In this document: in pieces, positions 34,976 through 45,482 of the stretch
Layout of the letters: each line of letters opens with the position of its first letter
Numbering within the stretch: position 1 is the first letter of the stretch
Source of the DNA: Lunularia cruciata
Lineage: Eukaryota > Streptophyta > Marchantiopsida > Lunulariales > Lunulariaceae
Direction: 5' to 3'
Length of the DNA: 64,000 nucleotides
NCBI GenBank assembly: GCA_948567375.1
Contig: OX419761.1
Coordinates: forward strand, 16,866,501 to 16,930,500
Program-made: the position numbers and the translations under genes
Notes under the pieces: model-generated
What the model was told of the DNA's origin: nothing
Databases searched by the model: none
The model's input: only the letters and a program-made list of their open reading frames with translations

Positions 34976-36407
34976 TACAAATCTTGGAAGTGGAAGAATA
35001 CGAAGCCAAATTGGAAATTGGGTAGCAACGCAATATGAATGTCTGCATTGTCTACAACGGGAAGAGAGAGCTCAAAGACAAGCACTTCAACGTGAAGAAG
35101 ATGAACGTCTGAACGTCCCATCCATCGTTGATGAAACTGAACGAGAGGCGTCGGAGTTTCAACTCCTTCACGAAGTGCAAGAAGCCATGCGAGAACTTGA
35201 CCACAAGAAATGCGAAGGTGGTTGGCAAGGCTACTTCGCATCTCCTTCTTCTTCCAAGAAGAAGAAAGAATCGAGTGGGCAAACATATGCATTGCGGCCT
35301 AGTACACCAACTTCCCCTAGAGCTGTAAAGGAAGTTGTTTCCTTGAAGACCTTTGTTCGAGAAAAGACAGCAAGAACACTTACTGAAGACGAGTGTCAAC
35401 ATCTTCTACGAACGATTCCTCGGTTGTCCCGAAGGAATTTTGAAGAACCAATCGAAGGTGTTGACCCTGAATCTTCCACTCGGGTTGAAGTCAACACCCT
35501 CATAGCAGAAATTGTCAAAGAAGACCCCATCTTGAACTTGACAAATTGGAATCCCTGGGCTGACAACACGGCATCAATTCAGCCAATCCTTCAGTTCCAT
35601 CAAGTTCCACATTACCTCAGCCAATCCCAGTGCATCAAACGATGACTTCACTTCCTGTCACCCGACACGCCTATCAGAAGTACAAGGGGACAGAACAAGA
35701 CGAAGACCCCAATGAATTCATCAAAGAATTCAAAGTCATCTCCTTCGCTAACAAGGAGCATGACTCGGCGGATCGACTGAGAATTTTCCCAAGTTTGCTC
35801 CGCAAGAAAGCTTGGAGCTGGTACACCCATGTGACCCAAAAGGGGTTTGTACCAGCAGACTGGGCAGACTTGAGAAACAACTTCTTGGAACAATTCCGGG
35901 AAGTTGACTACAATACGAGTGTCTTTGCGGCACTCAACGGTTTGGACCGTGGCAAGAAGGAGAAGTTTAGAGACTACTCTGAGCGGTTCATGGCACTATT
36001 GAACCGAGTTCCCAAGCAATCGGGGGTGGTGGGTTACTCCGATGCCCAAGCCATTACCTGGTTCCTCGGGGGCCTTTCACCGGAGATATGAATCTTTGCC
36101 AGGGAGAGGAATGTGACTTCCCTGGACAAAGTACTCAAACATGTTGCTCGTTATGAAGCGGCCCACTCTCACTCTGCCAGTAACCGGAGAAATCAGGAGA
36201 AGAAAGGCAAGAAGCCCAGAAGAAGAGCTTCGTGCAGTACCTTCCCTTCTTCGGATGAATCCTCCACGACTTCGAGCTCTTCTTCGGAATCCGAAGAAGA
36301 ATCCAAGCCAAGACGAGTCAAAAGATGTGGAGGCAAGAAACCAGTGACTCCTCCAGCCAAGAGTGTACATAAGGCAGATACGAAGCTGAATGCCCTCATC
36401 AAGGGCA
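34976..36407 (+). pseudogene. L3 gag (broken and truncated)
   Basis: Frame 34,935-35,645 carries the N-terminal part (Glu/Arg-rich helix, Ser/Lys-rich linker, NWNPWADNTASIQ). A frameshift near 35,630 leads to frame 35,630-36,091 with the retrotransposon gag core: DRLRIFPSLLRKKAWSWYTH, then GFVPADWADLRNNFLEQF and RDYSERFMALLNRVP. After one TGA (36,089) the same frame continues with a basic, Ser-rich segment to about 36,407, where L homology ends. The frame's final codons to 36,433 belong to G2. Confidence 0.8.
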
Positions 36408-37667
36408 TACCACCAAGTGCCAACACCAACTAAGCACCACCCACTAATGTAACTCTAACCAAGATAACTACACTAGGGGAAAATGCAACCTGTAACTTGC
36501 CATCATAACATGCACTCTCACGGTCTGCAGGTCATCACTTCTTGCCTCACCGGAGAGAAACAAAAGTAGTCTGATTGGTCATCACTCTAGCCTCACTATT
36601 GAGAGCACACCAGAGCACCAATGCTCAAAAGTCAAGGCACCTCACACAAACGTGGTGCACAAATAGGAAGTAAAGAATGGAGGGAGTCCAATCACAATAA
36701 ATCTAAACAAAAACCCTCCATCTCATAACACAACACGGGACTGACTCTACCACCATTTGGCATTTAACATAAGAGAATTTTGTATCTAAGCCCTAAGCTA
36801 CCAGGATCACCAAGAATGGGATCAAACTGCCTCTCCTAGCCAAAGCTACATGTGTATTGATAATTATGGCACAATCACTAGGACAACAAGTGAGGGTGGA
36901 CCAGTTGGCTAGGGCACACAGTCTAGGAACAAGAGATCTAGGGGTCAAACCTTGTTGTGCACAATCTAGTAGGAAAGGCAAATTTTGCCAACCAATGACC
37001 AAGACTACTCTTAACTAGCTAGCCTCATGCCAAAGCTAGCTTGCTGGCCCTTCTAGGCCTTCGTAGCCTCTCATAGCCCACAGCTTTATGCCTTGAAGCC
37101 TCTAAATTCAGCCAAATGAGGCCTTTCTTCTTGCCACTTTGAACCTCCTCCAAAATTGGTGAAACTTCTCCAAACTTGCAAAAGTCCTCCAAACTAGCAA
37201 AACTCCTCCAAATCTGGCCAAAATCTGACGTAAAATCCAAACAAAATCTGACATAAAATCTGACCTAAACCCTAAAGTTGGCTGTCTGCCAAATCTCCCG
37301 CTAACTTTCCACTCGAGCCAAATTGACAACATGGGTTTCTCCAAATCACAAATTCATGAGAATAACTTCCCAACTCCACCTTCAATTTGACTTTCTAAGT
37401 CCAACGTGCAGCAAATTGGTCTTGCCTTCACCTCTTGAGCTAAAAATCATAACCATTGCTCAAAATTTTCTCTTTTTGTGCTCAAAAATTGCCCACCGCT
37501 TTTGCACACTATCTGCCTTACTGCCAAATCTGCATCAATTGAATGAGCTTCTACACACTAGGGAAAAGTTGAACTTGAATTGAGCTACCAATGATCCACC
37601 AAGCTTGGAGATACCACCAACACTCAAAGTTCTTGCACCCGATTTCCCCCTGACTTCACTTCTCTGA
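36408..37667 (-). other. G2 leader
   Basis: Non-coding leader between B1 and gag. It is homologous to G-main 6,329-7,095 and to G3 61,909-63,240. The junction with L3 lies in the phrase accaccaagtgcc, which G3 (63,220) has in uninterrupted form. Minus-strand frames here have no domain. Confidence 0.7.
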
Positions 37668-38122
37668 TGTAATCAGATTGTTTACCACTCTCAACTCAAC
37701 TCAACTCAACTCAGATCAGTACTTGATCTGTCACTCTATAAACTGCCAACAACTAGGCACTGATTATAGTCAAGCCACACCCACTCAAGCATAGAGAATC
37801 TAGGTGATGCTTGCCGGCCTCTGTCCACCATAGCCAGGAACTCGAAGGCTCAACATCAAAGAAGTGAGCTCTCTGGAGCTGCATTTTGAAAGTGTACCCC
37901 CTGGACTTGAGCTAGGTCTGAACCCTAACGGTCCCACTGACGGCACACTCAACGGTGCAAACGGTGTAAAGTGACGGTGGGCCCCACTGCAAAGTCAATA
38001 CCCCAAATACAAAATCTGACCGTCGGAAAGTAGTCTATGAGAAATTGCTAAATAACTCTAACTACTATCATTGCAACTCCAATGTCCGAGCAATCTAGAT
38101 GCGACATTACAAATAGTGTGAC
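37668..38122 (-). repeat. G2 5' terminal repeat B1
   Basis: 455 bp, homologous to B2 (23,870-24,325). On the minus strand it starts (T)GTCACACTATTTG and ends CTGATTACA. No A block precedes it; L2 sequence abuts directly. Confidence 0.85.
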
Positions 38123-39165
38123 AAAATATATTCCATAATTATATTGTATGCTTCATCATATAAGTTGTTCTCTCTGGCTTCAAGATTGCCATTAGAGCAC
38201 TCACGATCTCTCTCTTGACAGGATCCTTGTAGCTCTCTACTTTGTTACCATTCTTTGTGCGCTTCGAAGAGAAGGCATCTCTCACTTCTTGGGTTTCTTT
38301 GGCTACTTCCCCCTTCCCCAAGAACGTGGCACCATGCTCCGTGCTTGCTTCTCTCCCGAGTACTAACCTCCAATCCAACTCAATCCATTGAGCCGGATTT
38401 CCTCTCTTCCCTTCTTCCTCAAGACCATCAAGACACTTACTCTTGATGATCTCAATCATGAACTCTAGAAAGCTAACATTCCAGTTCTATGTCAAGAATG
38501 TGATCTAAAGCTCAAGACCTCAATTCTTGTGATCACATCTAACCTCCAAATTGCATGATTTCCCATTGCAAATTTGTAGTTCTTCTTCCCACCTCCCATC
38601 TTTCTCTCTTCCTCTTTGGGTTGGGAACTATTCTTCTTACTGTTTCTCGGATTAACTCTCTCGATTTCCTCTTGACACACCAATGCGTCCTTGATTCTAC
38701 TTCCCTTCCCACGATCTCATGCAAGACAACTTCTTAACGGCGATGGAAAATTGCTTGTCATCGCTTTGTCTTTAGCCCAATTTTTATAGAGTTGCGCCTT
38801 CTTTGTCTTTCTTCAATTTGAGTTTCTATCAAGAAATCACACCTCCTGCATGCTCCTGTCACTGTCAAGTGTCCTTTGAGCATGACTGCCATTTTTGAAT
38901 GGTCCCTTCTTGAATGTCTCACCCCAATGAAAAGTTGTTACACTGTCCTCGCCTCTGGTTGAGCACTCCCGATATGAAGACTCCTTACTTGGGTTGCTAA
39001 CAAGGCAATTCTGAGTACCTCGCCTTATGACCCAAAGTCACGTCACCTCAGGTTTCATCCCAAGCATACTTTTCTTTGCCTTCTTTGGCCATACATGCTC
39101 AATTTGACTTCTCTATACACTTCTTCTTCCAAATTGCAAAAAAAACAAAAAATGTGGGTACCACA
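38123..39165 (-). pseudogene. L2 LTR 5' part with N-terminal piece of its ORF
   Basis: Minus-strand frame 38,139-38,459 matches the N-terminal third of the L3 LTR ORF (for example RDAFSSKRTKNGNKVESYKD and SALMAILKPERTT). A second piece lies at 38,492-38,724. The U3 part with the TATA box follows to 39,165. G2 split this ORF. Confidence 0.8.
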
Positions 39166-39170
39166 ATGCT
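39166..39170 (+). repeat. Target-site duplication of L2, right copy
   Basis: ATGCT, matching 21,187-21,191. Confidence 0.9.
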
Positions 39171-39876
39171 AGGGAAAGGAAGGCCCTTGCAGCAAGATCT
39201 AGACCTTATACAATGGCAGAGGATATCCTTTTTCACCAAGGAGTAGATGGTCTACTTCGAAGAGCAATGGGTAGGGAAGAGTCTATCTTACTCATAAAGG
39301 ATTTCATGAAGGTTTAGTGTGTGGAAGACACTTTGTAGGAAAGGTGACTGCTTTCAAGATTCTAGATGCAGGTTACCATTGGAGGAGGATTTTCAAGGAT
39401 TGTCTTGTTATTGCAAAACTTGTCATGTTTGTCAAGTTTTTGTTAGAAATTTTACTTCCACTCTACCACTTGGATCAATTCTATTGCTATGACCTTTTGA
39501 GAAGTGTAGAATTGATCTTGTAGGTCCTCTCAATAGGACCCCAAGGAACAATTGGTAAATTGTGGTAGTTATTGATAATCTTACCAAGTGGGTTGAAGCT
39601 AGATCATTGAGGGACAAGAATGAAGATGAAGTTGGGAGTTCTCTATCATACATAAAATAACTACATCCTATAAGCCAAATTCCAATGGCTTGGCAGAGAA
39701 AACCAATCAGACCGTGTGCATGATGTTGGACAAAGATGCAAAAATGGAAGGGGCTAAACATCATTGGGACAAGGTTCATGCAATTTTGTGGGAGTATAGG
39801 ACAACCATGAAGACTTCCACCGGTTATTCTCTATTTCAATTGGTATATGGTATTGAGTCTACCTTACCTATTCACT
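39171..39876 (+). pseudogene. A1 integrase (broken, 3' end deleted)
   Basis: Continues the frame cut by L2: ARSRPYTMAEDILFH-like start, HHCC zinc region with DAGYHWRRIFKDC (near 39,370), then the core. The second half (39,690-39,896) contains LAEKTNQTVC-type sequence with the Glu position mutated, and YSLFQLVYGIESTLPIHF. At 39,876 the sequence jumps directly into the LTR. Confidence 0.75.
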
Positions 39877-39979
39877 TTGGTATTATAAGTACTTGATAGA
39901 TATTATCTATATAGACATAAAGGATGGTCCTATATTAGTCAAGATTAGCTAAAGTTAATCATAGCTAAGATAGAGAAGA
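39877..39979 (+). repeat. A1 3' LTR, first part
   Basis: Starts at about position 50-60 of the LTR (tttggtattataagt...). The LTR start and the end of integrase were lost in one deletion. It is interrupted by C1 and resumes at 45,483. Confidence 0.75.
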
Positions 39980-40390
39980 TGTAACTATATAGAGTTTAGC
40001 GACGTAGCTAGTAAGGCTAATGAAGTAGAGAATAAGCCAAATTAGCCTAGAATCTTCTAGAAGCATCTAGGAAGCATCTTGGGAAGCTTCCCAACTAGTT
40101 AACTTGTGCCCCAAGTAGGTAGCTTCTAGAAGCTTCTAACTAGCTTAGCTTGCACGCCAAGTAGACGATTTCTAGAAAGAAGCTTCTTGAGAAGCTTCCT
40201 AGTTAACTTGGCTCACACTCTAAGAAAGCGGCTCAAGGAAGCTTCTTGAGAAGCTTTTCAAGGGCTTCTTATGCTACCTATAAATACCCAAGCCAAAGCT
40301 CATGCTAGGTATTTGGAGTTTTCCCTCATTCCAATGTCCCAATGTGAGTTTCTATTTTCCTATTTCTCTCCTTGGTCTTGGTCTTTTACA
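39980..40390 (+). repeat. C1 5' LTR
   Basis: 411 bp, TGTAACTATA...TTTTACA. It holds several near-palindromes built on aagcttcttgagaagctt and a TATAAATA box at 40,279-40,286. Homologous to 45,072-45,482 and 63,543-63,956. Confidence 0.9.
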
Positions 40391-40391
40391 T

Positions 40392-40403
40392 TGGTATTAG
40401 AGT
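40392..40403 (+). other. C1 primer-binding site
   Basis: TGGTATTAGAGT, one base after the LTR. It resembles the tRNA initiator-Met site (TGGTATCAGAG...), with C to T decay. C3 keeps TGGTATCAAAG at 63,958. Confidence 0.75.
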
Positions 40404-41585
40404 AGGAATGGGATGGATGGAGTTTATGGACCACCAAATCTACTTTCTCCAAACCATTGGGATTTTCATGTCCAAATACTACCCAAGCATCATTTCACAC
40501 AATTCATCACCTTGTGCTTTGGGCAAGATTTTCTACATATGATCACTGTGTCTAAGGAACCCTTGATACTTCCGGTTGTAACTTATAGAGAACGGTGGAT
40601 GTGCAACATCTATGTGATAATCAATTAGATAAAGTGGGATTAGTGGGATAGAGTAGTAGCTATGGCGGCAATACCGGATGTTATCCTTGCAATGCAACAA
40701 CAAATTGAGCACCTTACTCGATGTTGGATGAACAAGATTAGCAATGATAAGAATATATAGAGAGAGCGCCAATTCGAGATGGAGAAGATTGCATTCAATT
40801 TCCAAAACCCAAGGTGTTTGAAGGTAAGAATCTTCCGGGCACAATGGAGAATTTTGTGTTTGATTGTGAACATTACTTTGAAGCCAACAATCTTCAAGAT
40901 GAATGGAAATAGATTCCCTTGGCCTCTAGCCAATTAGATGGTGTGGCAAAACTTTGGTGGTGATTTTGAGTGGAGCGAGCTGAACAACAGATTGTTGCAC
41001 CAATTTTGACATGGACAAAGTTCAAGGATGCAATATTGGGTCGGTTTCAAACTATAAATGCCACCCGAGCCGCACAAGAGAAATTTGCGGAGTTGAAGCA
41101 AGTTGGCTCAATAAGGAGCTACATCATACAATTTCAGAACATCATCATACATATTTTAGATATACAAGAAGGTGAAGTTCTGGATCAATTTGTGTGGAGA
41201 TTGAAATCACAAACCACATTGGAGGTGATCATGCAAGAACCACAAAACGTAGAAGAAACCATGCAATTGGCTAAGCGCTTTGATTCCTTGGTTGCAACAA
41301 CTTGGTCTGGACTTTGACCTGCACAAGGCCTAGCAGTACATTATGCATAGGTGGAAGAACCGGCACCAATGGAGATTGATGCTATCCAATGGAGACCACA
41401 GTAGATAGAGAAAGATTATGATAAAATAGAGATTGTTTTTATTGTTGCCAAGTTGGATATTGCATTATTGAATGCCCTATTAGGAATGGGTGACCTCAAC
41501 AAGTTGCCTAGATGGAGATTGTGGAACAAAATGATCAGGGAAATGAGGAATCCCAATAGGAGATTTTGAGCCACATATTGGGAGC
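40404..41585 (+). pseudogene. C1 gag (broken)
   Basis: Gag core at 40,970-41,317: LTWTKFKDAILGRFQTINAT, EKFAELKQVGSIRSYIIQF and EGEVLDQFVWRLK match the common retrotransposon gag fold. Upstream frames are broken. Downstream (41,430-41,580) a zinc-knuckle remnant (VFIVAKLDIALLNAL-like) is badly decayed. Confidence 0.75.
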
Positions 41586-42150
41586 TTGACTAGTTCCAAT
41601 GGGATTGAAGGCTCAACTTATGCAAGTTTGCTTCACTTGCAAGGTATGATACCTAATTGGGGTTGTGCAATTTTGGTTGATTCTAGAAGTTTAGAGAATT
41701 GCATGTCTATGCAAGTAGCAAAGGAATTGGGTATTCCTATCAAGCCATCGTTTGGAAGTAGTTTGATGATGGTGGATGGTAGAAAGGGTTTTTCATTTTG
41801 CACCTCGCATCCTATTACCTTTAAAATTAGGAAGGAATATTTGGAGTGTATGAGGTTTGTAGTGGCAACTCTACACTATGATATCATTATGGGTCTACCT
41901 TGGCTTGAACGTCATAAGGTTCAATTTGATTGGACCCGACAACAAGTTCAAGTACAACACCAAGGTAGGAATTTCCAATTAGGTTGTCTGGCACTTTTGA
42001 GTAAGACACCTAAGAATAGTCAGTCCCAAGATGGGAATTTTTCCAAGAAGGCAACCATGGAGCAAGCTTGGAAGAGAGATGAGTCCTTGGAAGGGAAGTT
42101 TGTTAGTAAAGCATCCATAGAGCAAGCTTTGGAGCAACCATAGAGCAAGC
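41586..42150 (+). pseudogene. C1 protease
   Basis: Open frame of 185 codons. Active site CAILVDSRSLENCMS, where DSG is expected, so Gly is changed to Arg. The closing segment is YDIIMGLPWLERHKVQFDW. A linker with repeated EQAW/EQAL phrases follows and ends at a stop near 42,141. Confidence 0.8.
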
Positions 42151-42189
42151 TTTAAATCGATTGCACAAGAACAATTTGAGGAAGGCCAA

Positions 42190-43064
42190 GAGCCTCATCA
42201 ATGGTTGATTGGATAGTTCAAGAGTTTGCGGATATGTTTCTGGATGATTTGCCAAAGGGATTACCCTCCGATTGAGGTATGCCCTTCAAGATCAAGTTAT
42301 TGCCAAGGAGTACTCTAGAGAGTAGACTGATCTATCGGCTCTCACCAAAGGAGTTGGAGGAGTTGCAAACAACACTTACAGAGTTGTTGGAGAAGGATTT
42401 CATACGACATAGTACCTTTCCTTGGGGAGCACCGGTACTATTTGTTCCAAAGAAGGATGGAGGACTTTGTTTTTGTATTGATTACCGTGAGCTCAATAAG
42501 CAAACCGTGAAGAATGCATATCCCTTGCCTCGGATTGATGACTTGCTTGATCAACTAAGTGGAGCATGCTACTTTTCCAAGCTGGATCTTTGTAGTGGCT
42601 ATTGGCAAATTCCTATTGAAAGAGAGGATGTGCAAAAGATTGCCTTTTGCACAAGGTATGGGCATTTTGAGTGGAGAGTTCTACCTTTCAGACTCACTAA
42701 TGCTCCAATGGTCTTCATGGATCAGATGCATTGGGTGTTGGAGGGACTATTGGATCGGTCCGTGGTGGTGTTCTTGGATGATATCTTAATCTATAGCAAG
42801 ACAGAGGTAGAACACGTGAATCATGTGCGAGAAGTCCTAAGACAACTACAACAATGGAAATTTTACTGCAAGAAGTTGAAGTGTGCCTTTTGGCAGAAGG
42901 AGGTTACCTTCTTGGGTCATAAGATCTCATCAGAGGGGATCAAGATGGAAGAAGAGAAGATCAAGGCCATTACTGATTGGCCTACCCCAAAGGATGCTAC
43001 AAAATTATGGGCATTCAATGGATTGGCCAATTTTTACCAATGGTTTGGTTGCACCATTGACTAA
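42190..43064 (+). pseudogene. C1 reverse transcriptase
   Basis: Open from 42,279 to 43,064 (261 codons). Motifs in order: SPKELEELQTTLTELLEKDF, GAPVLFVPKKDGGLCFCIDY, YPLPRIDDLLDQL, LDLCSGYWQIPI, catalytic FLDD (42,771-42,782), FLGHKISSEGI. A small deletion near 43,050 breaks the thumb. Typical of plant chromoviruses. Confidence 0.9.
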
Positions 43065-43541
43065 CCTCTTGGGAAAGAACTCAAGCTTCTAATGGACCAC
43101 CAAGCATGAAGAAGCATTCCAAAAGTTAAAGCATATGGTGTCTTCAAGACCCATTCTTCAACCATATGATCCTCAACTACCTTGTGTGGTTGATTTTGAT
43201 GCTTCTAACTTTGCAATTGAAGCTGTGTTGCAACAAGAATTCCCAAATGGACTACATCCCATTGCCTTTGTGTCTTGCCGACTAAATACAACTGAAAGAA
43301 ATTACTCTGCTTGAGATCAGGAACAACTTGCAATGGTATATGCCACCAAGGTATGGACGCACTACCTCTTGGGAAACAAGGGGTCATGCAAACTGATCAC
43401 AAGCCATTGTTGCAGACCTTACACTTGGAATACATGAAGAGTCAACATCATCGATGGGAAGAGCAACTCCAATTGTTTGACATCAAACTTGAGCACAAAC
43501 CAAGTTGGTTCTATGTCATCCTTGATGCTCTATCACAATGA
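43065..43541 (+). pseudogene. C1 RNase H (broken)
   Basis: Decayed first Asp region (near 43,190), FVSCRLN and the second motif near 43,290, then frame 43,311-43,541 with MQTDHKPLLQTL and a final DALS box. Two frameshifts occur. Confidence 0.75.
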
Positions 43542-43547
43542 CCTGAT

Positions 43548-44740
43548 TTGAAGTCTCTTCTTCTCATCACGACGGCAATTACAACAATGTCAATTGACCC
43601 CAAGGTCCATAACAAGTTTTGGTTAGCTCTACAACAAGATCCTTTCTTCCAAATGGTACATGGTCGTCTAACAACAAGCGACAAGGAGTACAACACCTTC
43701 TCCTTCAAGGAAGGCCTTCTATTCCATGCGGACTGGATCTATGTTCCAGTCAAAGGTGATCTCCAACTTATGCGCCTTCAGGAAGCCCATGATTTACCAA
43801 TAGCTGGTCACATGGGGGTGGACAAGATGTTGGGTACCCTCCAACGCCAATGGTGGTGGCCCAACATGATACGAGATGTTTGGGAGTTTGTTCAATCGTG
43901 TGAGAGTTGGCAATGCAACAAGGCCAATAACCAGAAGCCGAGTGGACTCCTTTAGCCACTTCCCATTCCAACTACTCATTGGGAACATGTGAGCTTAGAT
44001 CTCATCACCTCCTTGCCCAAGACACAACAAGATCACACAACAATTGTAGTGTTTGTGGATAAGCTTAGTAAGCAAATCCATTTGGCACCAACGGTTGATA
44101 CTATAGATACTCCAACCTTGGCACAACGTATAACTTTGATAACACGTATTCAAACATCATGGGATGCCATGTGTACTCATTTCCAACCATGATCCTTGCT
44201 TCACTAAAAAGTTTTGGCAAGCCCTCTTCCAGATACTTGGCACCAAGCTTGCTTTGTCCATAGCCTATCATCCTCAAACTGATGGCCAAACTGAATGTGA
44301 AAATTGCACCTTGGGAGATATGCTTCATGCCTTTGTCAACATTCACCATACCAATTGGGATGAATGTCTTACAGCTACGGAGTTTGCATACAATAACTCT
44401 AAACAGGCAAGCACCGGATTCTCTCCTTTCTTTCTCAATTTTGGCCAAGATTTGCTTGTCCCAAATTTTCTTCTTGCTCTTCCTCTGTCTCAGGTCCCTC
44501 ATACTTCAACCTTCTTGACCACCATATCCAAATCTCTCCAACATGTTGCTCAGAATCATCAAAAACAATATGTGGATCACCATCGTCGTGATCTCACCTT
44601 TGAAGTTGGTGATAAAGTTATGCTATCCTCTAATAATCTACCTCTCCCACTTGATACCCAAGTTTGTAAACTTGGCCTAATTGGATCAGACCTTTTGATG
44701 TCACCCAAATTATCTCTCTTGTTGCTTATTGACTTGCCTT
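43548..44740 (+). pseudogene. C1 integrase (broken)
   Basis: Zinc region at 43,548-43,955 (HDLPIAGHMGVDKMLGTLQR, then CESWQCNKA with one Cys changed). The core starts at 43,989 (SLDLITSLPKTQQDHTTIVV, then FVDKLSKQ with first Asp). Frame 44,164-44,787 carries AYHPQTDGQTE with the catalytic Glu. A deletion or frameshift near 44,140 removes the link between the parts. Confidence 0.85.
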
Positions 44741-45045
44741 GCCTTGTCATCTGCGCATCCATCCTATCTTTCATGTTTCCAAGTTGAAACCCTTTGTTCC
44801 TAATCCCTCTTCTTTTTCCTCTCAAGTCCAACCTCCTCCTCTCCTATCCCTATCAATGATCATAAGGAGTATGAAGTTGATCGTATCATTGCACATTGCC
44901 ACATCCAACAAGGATGTTGACAACATACGGAGTACAAGGTCCTTTGGAAAGGGTACCCTTCATGATGCCACATGGGAACCTCTTTCTCACCTCCAGAATG
45001 CACAGACAGCCATCCAGGAGTTTGAAGCTTCAATGACGATGAGGA
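44741..45045 (+). pseudogene. C1 C-terminal module and chromodomain (frameshifted)
   Basis: LRIHPIFHVSKLKPFVPNP marks the end of the integrase C-terminal domain. After it, in shifting frames, come EYEVDRIIAH (about 44,870), EYKVLWKG (about 44,935) and DATWEPLSHLQNAQTAIQEF (about 44,965-45,025), the three conserved blocks of a chromodomain. It would bind methylated histone tails and steer integration; here it is broken by two frameshifts. Confidence 0.8.
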
Positions 45046-45059
45046 CGTCACCAACTAGC

Positions 45060-45071
45060 GGTGGGGGAATA
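45060..45071 (+). other. C1 polypurine tract
   Basis: GGTGGGGGAATA immediately before the 3' LTR, the primer for plus-strand DNA synthesis. Confidence 0.8.
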
Positions 45072-45482
45072 TGTAACAATATGGAGTTTAGCAACATAGC
45101 TAGTAAGGCTAATGAAGTAGAGACTAAGCCAAATTAACCTAGAATATTCTAGAAGCATCTAGGAAGCTTCTTGTGAAGCTTCCCAACTAGTTAACTTGCA
45201 CTCCAAGCAGGTAGCTTCTAGAAGCTTATAATTAGCTTAGCTTGCACGCCAAGTAGGCGACTTCTAGAAGGAAGCTTTTTGAGAAGCTTCTTGGTTAATT
45301 TGGCTTGCACTCTAAGAGAGTAGCTCAAGGAAGCTTCTTGAGAAGCTTCTCAAGGGCCTTGTATACTACCTATAAATACCAAAGCCAAAGCTCATGCTAG
45401 GCATTTAGAGTTTTCCCTCATTCTAGTGTCCCAATGTGAGTTTCCATTCTCCTATTTCTCTCCTCGGTCTTGGTCTTTTCTA
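45072..45482 (+). repeat. C1 3' LTR
   Basis: 411 bp, TGTAACAATA to a decayed TTTTCTA end. Homologous to the 5' LTR with visible divergence, so the insertion is not recent. Confidence 0.9.

Larger units (their letters stand above)
31170..36407 (+). mobile_element. L3, truncated family-L retrotransposon in G2
   Basis: Plus-strand 5' LTR (31,170-34,950), primer-binding site and most of gag, then an abrupt end at about 36,407, where G2 leader resumes. The missing pol and 3' LTR, together with about 500 bp of G2 (leader end and gag N-terminus), point to one large deletion after insertion. The L3 LTR is the best preserved in the window. Confidence 0.85.
23764..38122 (-). mobile_element. G2, best-preserved family-G retrotransposon (with DNA methyltransferase and PHD finger)
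   Basis: Minus-strand element inserted in L2. The flanking 5-mer AAAAT is at 23,759-23,763 and at 38,123-38,127, overlapping the terminal A. Order on the minus strand: B1 (37,668-38,122), leader, gag, protease, methyltransferase, RT, RNase H, integrase, PHD finger, polypurine tract, A1, B2, A2. It is interrupted by truncated L3 (31,170-36,407), which leaves 9.1 kb. Pol is a single frame from 30,082 to about 25,880 broken only by nonsense codons. Confidence 0.85.
21192..39165 (-). mobile_element. L2, family-L solo LTR, split by G2
   Basis: Termini TGTGACAAC and TACCACA with a perfect 5-bp duplication (ATGCT). Without G2 (23,764-38,122) it is about 3.6 kb, one LTR. The flanking A1 sequence joins seamlessly across it when compared with A2. 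The LTR-internal ORF survives in pieces on the minus strand. Confidence 0.9.
39980..45482 (+). mobile_element. C1, chromovirus (Ty3/gypsy with chromodomain)
   Basis: 5.5 kb with LTRs at 39,980-40,390 and 45,072-45,482, a tRNA-Met-like primer site and a polypurine tract. Flanks gaaga (39,975-39,979) and gagga (45,483-45,487) fit a 5-bp duplication with one mismatch. Gene order is gag, protease, RT, RNase H, integrase, chromodomain. Inserted in the A1 3' LTR. All genes carry stops or frameshifts, but RT is open over 261 codons, so it is among the younger layers. Confidence 0.9.

Noticed and set aside
23764-38122. Family G as a DIRS/PAT tyrosine-recombinase element
   Set aside because: The repeat layout fits, but a Ty3-type DDE integrase is present and no tyrosine recombinase was seen. 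A 5-bp target duplication also argues against it.
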